From positions 124,001-188,000 of the forward strand of contig NZ_ATVR01000001.1 in assembly GCF_000420825.1 (NCBI RefSeq): a stretch of DNA of 64,000 nt. The letters are read 5' to 3'. Below, piece by piece: positions 35,879-42,608 of the stretch. Positions within the stretch are counted from its first letter, which is position 1; each line of letters begins with the position of its first letter. Source of the DNA: Butyrivibrio sp. AE2015 (GTDB lineage Bacteria; Bacillota; Clostridia; Lachnospirales; Lachnospiraceae). Under the pieces are notes generated by a model. That model had not been told where the DNA came from and did no database searches. It saw nothing but the letters and a program-made list of their open reading frames with translations. Made by a program: the position numbers and the translations under genes.

Positions 35879-36499
35879 TCAAGCATTGCTCTCGTGAAGT
35901 GAAGTGGAATCAATATCTCCAAAGAGGCCAAGCTTGTAGAGTGCCGGGCGAAGTGCAATGTAGGCAACTACTGCGATTGCTGAGTTTATTACGGCATTTA
36001 TGATAGTTGTGTAAGTTGTTACTGCTACAAGGGCCTTGATGGCAGAAGCAGCTTTTTCTGCATCAGGAGTTAAAAGTGTGAACCATACATATTTTAGTGA
36101 AGGCTCAAAAATGCAGTTAAATCCAAGTGCAGCTACAGCTGAAATAATTGACCATTTTACAATGTATGTCTTTGGATGATTATGTGAAATGTTAGCAATC
36201 TTATGAGCAACGAGACCTGCTATAAGACCAATAACAAGCTTGCAGATAAATGTTCTGGGAGCTGACTGGGCATATCCTCCGAGGATATCAGCAAGAGAAA
36301 GTCCGATAGCACCGGCGATTCCGCCATAAGGGCCACCAAGTAAAAGTGCCCCGAGGACTACAAATGCATTTCCTACATGAATCTTGGTTCCGGCAGCGTT
36401 GATAGCAGGAAAGATTGCGTATCCGACGTAGCAAAGAGCTGCCATGAGGCCTGAATAGGTTAACTTGAGTAAAGTCTGATTCTTTTCACGATTGTTCAT
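35879..36499 (-). CDS. ECF transporter S-component, substrate unknown
   Basis: A 206-residue integral membrane protein with about six helices, a typical ECF substrate-capture subunit. KIHVGNAFVVLGALLLGGPYGGIAGAIG resembles the family core seen in vitamin S-components. The energising EcfA/EcfT genes are not in the window, as expected for group II systems. It is divergent from a MocR regulator across 88 bases, which suggests that this regulator controls it. A link to vitamin B6 is possible given MocR biology but is only inference. Confidence 0.75.
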   Translation of the reverse strand: MNNREKNQTLLKLTYSGLMAALCYVGYAIFPAINAAGTKIHVGNAFVVLGALLLGGPYGGIAGAIGLSLADILGGYAQSAPRTFICKLVIGLIAGLVAHKIANISHNHPKTYIVKWSIISAVAALGFNCIFEPSLKYVWFTLLTPDAEKAASAIKALVAVTTYTTIINAVINSAIAVVAYIALRPALYKLGLFGDIDSTSLHESNA

Positions 36500-36550
36500 A
36501 ATATTGCTCCTCCGTGTTGTTTTTTCATACTGTGTAATATAACATTAAGG

Positions 36551-36570
36551 TGGTACTATTAAAATTACCA
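36551..36570. promoter_or_regulatory. Inverted repeat between the ECF S-component and MocR genes
   Basis: TGGTA and TACCA are separated by 10 bases in the divergent intergenic region, 18 bases before the MocR start. It is a plausible operator for the MocR protein. Confidence 0.4.
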
Positions 36571-36587
36571 AAAATGGAGAAAATTAT

Positions 36588-37655
36588 ATGACCAGATATA
36601 TAGAAATATATGAAGATGTCAGGAAAAAAATAGTATCAGGTGTTTATGCTTATAATACAAAACTTCCGTCAAAACGTGTGACTGCGGAAAACTATGGGGT
36701 AAGCGTGATCACAGTTGAGCATGCTTATGAGCTGCTTGTGGAAGAGGGGTATGTTTTTACCAGGGAAAAAAGTGGGTATTTTGTAAGCTATAGGGAGAAT
36801 GAATACTTTTCCGGTAATAAATCAGAGCAGCCAATTAGAAAGGTAAGCAGTTTTAAAGTGGCCGAGAAGGCAGAAGAGATTTCTTTTAACATATATGCCA
36901 AGACCGCCCGAAGAGTGCTGTCAGAATACGGGGAAGAGATCAAGGTAAGGCCTGACGCTTATGGCTGCGAAAACTTAAGAATGGCCATATCGGATTATCT
37001 TGCCAAAAACAGGGGGATAGAGGCGGATTATAGAAGAATTGTCATAGGCTCCGGAGCAGAGTATTTATATGGCCTTATAGTAAGGGCTTTGGGAAGAGAA
37101 AAAATATTTGCTATTGAGGATCCGTCTTATCACAAAATTTTAAATGTGTATGAAGCTGAGGGAGTAATTACTGATAAACTGCCGCTGGTAGCAGATGGAA
37201 TAAACAGCGAATCCTTGTGGGAAAGCAGCGCAGAAGTCCTTCATGTCACCCCTTACCGAAGCTTCCCAACAGGAGTTACAGCCTCTGCAGCAAAGAAATC
37301 TGAGTATATCAAATGGAGCCGGAAGCGGAATGGAATCATTATAGAGGACGATTTTGAATCAGAGTTTTCAGAGAGCAGAAAGCCTGAAGAGACTCTGTAT
37401 TCACGGGATGACAGTGGAAGAGTTATCTATGTTAATACTTTTAGCAGAACCATCGGCTCTTTTATGAGAACTGCCTATATGGTAATTCCTGAGAGGCTTG
37501 AAGAGCAGTTTAGGGATAGGATTGGTTTTTATTCCTGTACAGTTCCGGCTCTTGAGCAGTATATTTTGGCTGAACTTATTGAAAATGGGGACTTTGTGAG
37601 GCATATCAACAGAGTCAGAAGAAAAAGAAGAGAAAATCATAATGACAAAATGTAA
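36588..37655 (+). CDS. MocR/GntR-family regulator, shortened and lacking the PLP lysine
   Basis: A 355-residue protein with an N-terminal winged-helix domain (about 1-75; SKRVTAENYGVSVITVEHAYELL) fused to an aminotransferase-like domain. Two anomalies are visible. The lysine that forms the PLP Schiff base, normally in TFSK, is R287 here (TFSRTIGSFMR). The protein also ends about 100 residues earlier than usual MocR proteins, just after HINRVRRKRR. It may sense another ligand, bind PLP non-covalently, or be decaying. It is divergent from an ECF S-component gene. Confidence 0.78.
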   Translation: MTRYIEIYEDVRKKIVSGVYAYNTKLPSKRVTAENYGVSVITVEHAYELLVEEGYVFTREKSGYFVSYRENEYFSGNKSEQPIRKVSSFKVAEKAEEISFNIYAKTARRVLSEYGEEIKVRPDAYGCENLRMAISDYLAKNRGIEADYRRIVIGSGAEYLYGLIVRALGREKIFAIEDPSYHKILNVYEAEGVITDKLPLVADGINSESLWESSAEVLHVTPYRSFPTGVTASAAKKSEYIKWSRKRNGIIIEDDFESEFSESRKPEETLYSRDDSGRVIYVNTFSRTIGSFMRTAYMVIPERLEEQFRDRIGFYSCTVPALEQYILAELIENGDFVRHINRVRRKRRENHNDKM

Positions 37656-37662
37656 AATATAG

Positions 37663-37691
37663 TTGACATTATGCTATCGCAAGTGTATTAT
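37663..37691 (+). promoter_or_regulatory. Strong sigma-A promoter before the membrane/XRE pair
   Basis: TTGACA at 37663-37668, a 17-base spacer and TATTAT at 37686-37691, right after the shortened MocR gene. Confidence 0.85.
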
Positions 37692-37747
37692 GTAACTATC
37701 AGCTGAGAAAGTAGTTTATAAATTTGATTCTTTTTTGGAGGTTAGTT

Positions 37748-38278
37748 ATGAGTAGTTATTCATTGGGAGTAATAGTTGGACTTGCAGTTACATTTGCGAT
37801 TTTACTGATATCATTTTTTCTTAGGAAAAGGTATCATGCAGGAGAGGAGCACTACGACGAAAGGCAGATACTTATAAGAGGCAAGGGTTATAAGATAAGC
37901 TTCATGACAGTTGTCTGTATAAATGTATTTTATTCTATTTTCTTCTATGGGATAACAAAAGAGTTTGTTTCTCCACAGTTTGTGGTACTTGCATCAGCAT
38001 ATATCGGTATAGTTGTTTACACATTGTACTGCATATTTAACGATGCATATCTGCAGGTTGGCCAGAAGGCAAAAACATGGATAATAGTTCTACTTATAGT
38101 TACTATAAGCAATGCATACTGTGCAATAGTAAGTCTTGACCGCGGCTTTAATGATGCAGGTTTTGCAACAAGTTTTTCATTTAATATTTTGTTTGCAGTT
38201 TCTTTTGCGATAGTTCTTGTTGGTATAGCGATCAAGTATTTATTGGATAAGAGAGGTGCTGCGGATGAAGAATCTTAA
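37748..38278 (+). CDS. Small membrane protein of a membrane/XRE pair
   Basis: A 176-residue protein with four or five predicted membrane helices (about 6-25, 50-70, 78-98, 112-130, 140-160) and the cytoplasmic motif HYDERQILIRGKGYK after the first helix. A DERQ motif of this kind is common in small membrane proteins co-encoded with XRE regulators of about 66 residues. The ATG at 37748 has GGAGG at 37737-37741. Its 3' end overlaps the regulator by 14 bases. Function unknown. Confidence 0.75.
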   Translation: MSSYSLGVIVGLAVTFAILLISFFLRKRYHAGEEHYDERQILIRGKGYKISFMTVVCINVFYSIFFYGITKEFVSPQFVVLASAYIGIVVYTLYCIFNDAYLQVGQKAKTWIIVLLIVTISNAYCAIVSLDRGFNDAGFATSFSFNILFAVSFAIVLVGIAIKYLLDKRGAADEES

Positions 38279-38456
38279 GATGAAAGCTGCCCGCGCCGGC
38301 AAGGATCTGTCCCAGCAGCAACTTGCCGATCTGTGCGGGGTATCAAGGCAGACGATCAATGCCATAGAAAAGGGGGACTACAATCCCACAATCAGCCTTT
38401 GTATTGCTATATGCAAGGCTCTTGATAAAACACTTGATGAATTGTTCTGGGAGTAA
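38265..38456 (+). CDS. XRE-family transcriptional regulator, short
   Basis: A 63-residue protein that is almost only an HTH_3 domain: LSQQQLADLCGVSRQTINAIEKGDYNPTISL. It resembles the short YozG/YvaO-like regulators encoded after a membrane protein. The ATG at 38265 is chosen because AGAGGTG lies 7 bases upstream. It overlaps the membrane-protein gene, so the two are translationally coupled, and it probably autoregulates the pair. Confidence 0.88.
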   Translation: MKNLKMKAARAGKDLSQQQLADLCGVSRQTINAIEKGDYNPTISLCIAICKALDKTLDELFWE

Positions 38457-38483
38457 CAAAAGAAGGTGGATACATTTGCTTAC

Positions 38484-38520
38484 CAAAAAGCGGATTTGAG
38501 AAATTCTCAAATCCGCTTTT
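38484..38520 (+). terminator. Intrinsic terminator after the XRE gene
   Basis: AAGCGGATTTGAG pairs with CTCAAATCCGCTT around AAATT, followed by TTATCTT. A near-identical hairpin lies at 39486-39516. Confidence 0.85.
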
Positions 38521-38524
38521 ATCT

Positions 38525-39382
38525 TTAAGTTGACTCATTGGGGCGGTTCCATTTTCTATCCCAGGTTTCCATAACTTCGTCCCATACAGATGGTCGCAAA
38601 ATAAAATAGGCAATTACAAGTTCAACTACAGAAAGAACAAGATTTAGAACTATATCTGAAGTTTTTAGAGCGCCATCCAGTATTCCTTCTGATACCAGAT
38701 CAACATTCATGAAAGCATATATATCGTTAATTGTATGAGCGATAATTGATGGTAAAAGACTTCCACTTCGAAGGAAAAGTGCCGCGAACATGATGCCTGA
38801 ACAGGTTGCGGTAACTACTTGTAAAATAGAAGAATCTATTCTTGCGCCTGCTAATATGTTTGCAGCATGTACCAGGCCGAATACTAATCCTGTTGCTATG
38901 ACTACCCATGGTATTAGAGATTTCTTTTTTATCTGTCTCATCAGGTATGAAGCCGGAAGACCTCTGAATATAGTTTCTTCAACAGTTCCTGCGACACAGG
39001 CCATAAGGACAGAGTGCAATGTGGGAGGTGCAAAGTTTGTTTTTAGAATGAGGGAAGTTATAACATCCGGCAAAAGCCATATTATAACTATGATAAAACC
39101 AATAATGATCCATCTGCCAAGATTAATTGTTTTAAGAGTGCCCTCATACTCGGGATAGAACCATCTTTTATAAATACATAGTGTAATGAAAGCACCAACT
39201 ATTAAACCAATATAATTAATATCTTCTGTTGGTAATGGAATGATTCTATTTAGTACGATAGAAGCTATCGATGCAACAACATTACTTATGATCGCGCCCC
39301 AAAGCATAAGCCCTATTGTTCCAATAAGCCAATGCTTATCGAGGATTTTATGATTTATGATTTTCTTTTCTCTTGTTTTCAT
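38525..39382 (-). CDS. CPBP-family intramembrane metalloprotease
   Basis: A 285-residue membrane protein with about seven helices. The CPBP/Rce1 active site is visible: EETIFRG (EExxxR), FGLVHAAN (His) and IIAHTIND (His). Such proteases act on prenylated or bacteriocin-related peptides or in stress and immunity functions; the substrate here is unknown. The ATG at 39382 follows GGAGGTGAG at the right spacing, preferable to the ATG six codons upstream. It is flanked by two nearly identical terminators. Confidence 0.85.
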   Translation of the reverse strand: MKTREKKIINHKILDKHWLIGTIGLMLWGAIISNVVASIASIVLNRIIPLPTEDINYIGLIVGAFITLCIYKRWFYPEYEGTLKTINLGRWIIIGFIIVIIWLLPDVITSLILKTNFAPPTLHSVLMACVAGTVEETIFRGLPASYLMRQIKKKSLIPWVVIATGLVFGLVHAANILAGARIDSSILQVVTATCSGIMFAALFLRSGSLLPSIIAHTINDIYAFMNVDLVSEGILDGALKTSDIVLNLVLSVVELVIAYFILRPSVWDEVMETWDRKWNRPNEST

Positions 39383-39485
39383 GATTGCGCTCACCTCCAT
39401 AATTGCTATTCTATATAAATGTTATCACAAAATAGAATGGTAAATGAAGATGTAGCATGGAAAAAAAGTAGAACTGAGATAGAAA

Positions 39486-39516
39486 AAGCGGGTATGAGAA
39501 TTTCTCAAACCCGCTT
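39486..39516 (-). terminator. Terminator of tRNA-Pro (minus strand)
   Basis: AAGCGGGTTTGAG pairs with CTCATACCCGCTT and, read on the minus strand, is followed by TTTTTCT. It differs from the terminator at 38484-38520 by only a few bases, including one compensated pair. Confidence 0.8.
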
Positions 39517-39526
39517 AAATACTGAG

Positions 39527-39600
39527 TCGAGGCGACAAGATTCGAACTTGCGGCCTCTGCGTCCCGAACGCAGCGCTCTACCAAACTGAGCCACGCCTCG
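39527..39600 (-). tRNA. tRNA-Pro (anticodon CGG)
   Basis: The minus strand folds as a complete cloverleaf: acceptor CGAGGCG with CGCCTCG, D arm GCTC/GAGC, anticodon stem CTGCG/CGCAG with the loop TTCGGGA (anticodon CGG, codon CCG), and a T arm with TTCGAAT. The discriminator is A. CCA is not encoded. Confidence 0.95.
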
Positions 39601-39623
39601 ATATATCACAAACCGAAAAAAAT

Positions 39624-39644
39624 ATAGGCGAATTAACCGCCTAT
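39624..39644 (-). promoter_or_regulatory. Terminator-like hairpin in the tRNA-Pro leader
   Basis: On the minus strand ATAGGCG pairs with CGCCTAT around GTTAATT and is followed by ATTTTTTT, ending about 15 bases before the mature tRNA. It lies downstream of the only good promoter, so it sits in the primary transcript of the tRNA. Confidence 0.7.
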
Positions 39645-39697
39645 CGAGAAATAATGATTCATAAAAAAGAACCATTTGATACTTGCTCAACATAAGA

Positions 39698-39726
39698 ATT
39701 ATAAGCTGTCTATAAAGGAAATGCAA
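39698..39726 (-). promoter_or_regulatory. Promoter of tRNA-Pro
   Basis: On the minus strand TTGCAT (39721-39726) and TATAAT (39698-39703) are 17 bases apart, predicting a start near 39691, about 90 bases before the tRNA. Confidence 0.7.
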
Positions 39727-39812
39727 CATAAATTGACCGATACTTTTTTGTAATTTCTTTTCCCTGGTACAACTTTCTGATAATTTCGTGCCTTTATTAT
39801 CAACAGTTTTCG

Positions 39813-39841
39813 TTGTTGCGTATATTTACAGGTGTTATAAT
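39813..39841 (+). promoter_or_regulatory. Promoter of the GTPase gene
   Basis: TTGTTG at 39813-39818, a 17-base spacer, and TATAAT at 39836-39841 preceded by TGT, giving an extended -10. Confidence 0.7.
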
Positions 39842-39884
39842 GAATATGCTGCAAATGGTTTCCTTCTTTTTATAGGAGAAAATT

Positions 39885-41045
39885 ATGGATAAGGGAAATG
39901 TTTTGGTAGTTGGTTATGCAGGGGTTGGAAAATCCACATTGATAAAAACTGTCCTGGGTGAAACAGCAATGAAAAAACCTGTTGGCGGAAGTACCAATCA
40001 GGATTTTCAAGTATATGAAAACCCCAATATCTCTTTCAGGCTTATAGACACAACCGGCATAGAACCCGGTGTCTTTAAAGAGCAGAAAGCCGTAAACGCA
40101 GTAAGAAAATGGTCCGGGAGCATTATTAAGGCGGGGAAAAAAGAAGATCACATAAGCGTTATCTGGTTTTGCATTGATCGCTATACAGCCAAGCTTTTCC
40201 CAAAAACAATTGATTCCTTTATGGATGCCATAAGCATTTGGAAAAACGTGCCTATAGTCGTAGTGATAACTCAATCCTACACAGAAGAGGAAGCTAATCA
40301 GACAAAAGAAATAGTAGAAAAAGCATTTTTATCAAAGAAAAAATATGTTACAAGACTTGCAGATATCGCCTCTGTAATTGCAAAACCAAAGAATACCGAA
40401 GATGGTAGTATTCTGCCTCCGATGGGCATAACAGAACTGATCGAATTGACGAATAATCTTTTACCGGTTGGGCTTCAGGCTGCAGAAAAAGACATTGCGC
40501 GTTATAATCTTGCAAGAAAAAGAGCTATGTCCCACGCAATTGTCAGCGTTGCCACTCTCGCAGGAATTACTGTAGGTAGTGTTGGTACGCCTGTAGTTGA
40601 TCTCATGATACTAAAGCCTACGGAATCGTTGGAAATCGAATCGATTTTCAAAATCTGGGGTATAAAGAAAACAAAGAAGTCAAAAGAACTATTAAAACTC
40701 ATGCTAGACATTGGTACTTTAAGCATTACTGGAAAAACAATAGCTTCAAGTTTAAAGTTAATACCCGGAATAAATATAGGAGCCGCACTAATAAATGCTT
40801 TTATCTCCGGAACTATTGTCTTTGCGTTAGGTGAAGCATCATCCTATATTTTTGAACAGATATATACCGGTAAAAAAACTATCAATGATCTTGAATGGGT
40901 AAAAAAAGTCCTTGATGACAAATTGACAAGTACCGCGCTAGATAAGGTGACATTTTCGGTAAAAAATATATCAAAAAATGCTGATAATAAGGAAATACTG
41001 GAAGCTGTAGTATCTTCATTTTCCAAAAAAGTTCCAGCGACATAA
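39885..41045 (+). CDS. Membrane-associated GTPase with C-terminal DUF697-like region
   Basis: A 386-residue protein with a Ras-like GTPase domain: G1 GYAGVGKST (10-18), G3 DTTGIE, and a G4 position that reads VITQSY instead of NKxD, as in GTPases linked to DUF697/YcjF regions. The C-terminal half has hydrophobic segments (about 220-250 and 300-335), suggesting membrane insertion. It is a single gene between tRNA-Pro and tRNA-Gly with its own promoter, a position typical of acquired genes. Its function is unknown. Confidence 0.78.
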   Translation: MDKGNVLVVGYAGVGKSTLIKTVLGETAMKKPVGGSTNQDFQVYENPNISFRLIDTTGIEPGVFKEQKAVNAVRKWSGSIIKAGKKEDHISVIWFCIDRYTAKLFPKTIDSFMDAISIWKNVPIVVVITQSYTEEEANQTKEIVEKAFLSKKKYVTRLADIASVIAKPKNTEDGSILPPMGITELIELTNNLLPVGLQAAEKDIARYNLARKRAMSHAIVSVATLAGITVGSVGTPVVDLMILKPTESLEIESIFKIWGIKKTKKSKELLKLMLDIGTLSITGKTIASSLKLIPGINIGAALINAFISGTIVFALGEASSYIFEQIYTGKKTINDLEWVKKVLDDKLTSTALDKVTFSVKNISKNADNKEILEAVVSSFSKKVPAT

Positions 41046-41135
41046 GTGTTTGATCTTCAACCTTGTTGTTTGTACCAGTAAATAAAAGTGGCCTTATAAC
41101 CCCGTCCCCTAGTACCATTTCGGTCTTCACACAAC

Positions 41136-41167
41136 AAAAAAGGACATCCAACCGGATGTCCTTTTTT
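41136..41167. terminator. Bidirectional terminator between the GTPase gene and tRNA-Gly
   Basis: AAAAAAGGACATCC and GGATGTCCTTTTTT form a perfect stem around AACC, with A and T runs on both sides. It serves the convergent GTPase gene and tRNA-Gly. Confidence 0.9.
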
Positions 41168-41169
41168 AG

Positions 41170-41242
41170 AGCGATAGACGGGGCTCGAACCCGCGGTCTC
41201 GACCTTGGCAAGGTCGCGCGTTACCAACTACGCCACTATCGC
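41170..41242 (-). tRNA. tRNA-Gly (anticodon GCC), copy 1
   Basis: The minus strand gives a full cloverleaf with acceptor GCGATAG/CTATCGC, anticodon stem GACCT/AGGTC with loop TGCCA, and T loop TTCGAGC. The anticodon is GCC. It is identical in sequence to the plus-strand copy at 44980-45052. Confidence 0.96.
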
Positions 41243-41277
41243 ATTCATATGAGTGTCACATCTGTGACAACGAATTG

Positions 41278-41306
41278 ATTTTAGAATAAATTTAGTGTAT
41301 TGTCAA
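41278..41306 (-). promoter_or_regulatory. Promoter of tRNA-Gly copy 1
   Basis: On the minus strand TTGACA (41301-41306) and TAAAAT (41278-41283) are 17 bases apart. A perfect palindrome, TGTCACA-TC-TGTGACA, follows in the leader. Confidence 0.8.
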
Positions 41307-41343
41307 CATATAATTCAAATTTTTATTTTAAAGAGGAATTAAA

Positions 41344-42579
41344 ATGTCAGAAATAAGTATTTCAAATGCTGTAGCAATATTAAAGAAGGGCCAGGGCCGT
41401 GAACTAAAAAAGGGCGGCCTCTGGGTTTATGACAATGAAATAGATAAGGTAGAAGGTTCTTTTGAAAACGGAGATATTATTGAGCTTCATGATTTCGATG
41501 GATATTTTATGGGGTATGGTTTCATCAATGTTAAGTCCAAGATCAGGATCAGAATGATGTCCCGCAGAAAAGAGAATCCTGTCACGAAAGAGCTCATAGA
41601 AAAGAGAATCCGTGATGCCTGGGAGTACAGAAAAGCTGTACTTGCTACCAACGAGCCGATAAATGAGCTTTCATGCAGACTTATTTTTGGTGAGGCAGAT
41701 TTTTTGCCTGGAATAACAATTGATAAATTCTCAGATGTTCTTGTAATAGAGTCACTTGCGCTTGGAACAGACAGGATGAAAGAACTCATAATTGATCTTT
41801 GTAAGAAAGTTCTGGGGGAAGATGGCATTGAGATTAAGGGCGTCTATGAGAGAAGTGATGCCAAGGTAAGAGAACTTGAGGGACTTGAGAGAACTAAAGG
41901 CTTTATCGGAAAAGAGTTCGATACAAAAGTCATCATTACAGAGAATGGTGTTAAGTATTACGTAGATGTAGAAAATGGCCAGAAGACAGGCTTTTTCCTT
42001 GATCAGAAGAACAACAGAAAGGCAATTGCATCTTTTTGTAAGGGTAAAAAGGTATTGGACTGCTTTACTCACACAGGATCTTTTGCACTTAACTGTGCGG
42101 CAGCAGGCGCGGAGTCTGTGCTTGGAGTAGATGCATCAGACCTTGGTTGCAAGCAGGCTGAAGAAAACGCAGCTCTTAATGGCCTTGAAAACATAGCAAA
42201 ATTCCAGTGTGCGGACGTGTTTGAACTTTTGCCGGATCTTGAGAAAAAGGGAGAGCTCTTTGATGTGGTAATCCTTGATCCTCCGGCGTTTACAAAGTCC
42301 AGAGCGTCAATTAAAAAGGCAGCTACAGGATATAAAGAGATAAATATGCGTGGCATGAAGCTCGTTAAAAACGGCGGATTTTTGGCTACATGTTCATGCT
42401 CACATTTTATGGATGAAGAGTTGTTCCTTAAGACAATTGCTGATGCAGCCCATGATGCTCATAAGAGAATAAAGCAGGTTGAGTTCAGGCAGCAGGCGGC
42501 AGATCACCCGATTTTGGTTGGCGGAACTTCATCTTATTATTTAAAATTCGTAATCTATCAGGTCTGTGATGAGATGTAA
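41344..42579 (+). CDS. rlmI: Class I SAM-dependent rRNA methyltransferase (RlmI/YwbD-like)
   Basis: A 411-residue enzyme predicted to methylate a cytosine C5 in 23S rRNA. An N-terminal PUA domain (about 8-75) is followed by the linker ENGQKTGFFLDQKNNR and a Rossmann domain with motif I VLDCFTHTGSFALNCA, motif IV ILDPPAF and motif VI TCSCSHF holding the catalytic Cys. This is the usual RlmI layout and length. The ribosome site is AAAGAGGAA. It lies between the two inverted tRNA-Gly genes. Confidence 0.88.
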   Translation: MSEISISNAVAILKKGQGRELKKGGLWVYDNEIDKVEGSFENGDIIELHDFDGYFMGYGFINVKSKIRIRMMSRRKENPVTKELIEKRIRDAWEYRKAVLATNEPINELSCRLIFGEADFLPGITIDKFSDVLVIESLALGTDRMKELIIDLCKKVLGEDGIEIKGVYERSDAKVRELEGLERTKGFIGKEFDTKVIITENGVKYYVDVENGQKTGFFLDQKNNRKAIASFCKGKKVLDCFTHTGSFALNCAAAGAESVLGVDASDLGCKQAEENAALNGLENIAKFQCADVFELLPDLEKKGELFDVVILDPPAFTKSRASIKKAATGYKEINMRGMKLVKNGGFLATCSCSHFMDEELFLKTIADAAHDAHKRIKQVEFRQQAADHPILVGGTSSYYLKFVIYQVCDEM

Positions 42580-42608
42580 CAGCGTTTTTTTATTGTAGGG
42601 GTAATAAA

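Noticed and set aside
35879..36587. Riboswitch before the ECF S-component gene
   Set aside because: The 88-base divergent region is too short and shows no known vitamin riboswitch sequence.
38484..41242. Integrative element using tRNA genes as attachment sites
   Set aside because: No integrase and no duplicated tRNA end fragments were found, only the GTPase and CPBP genes.
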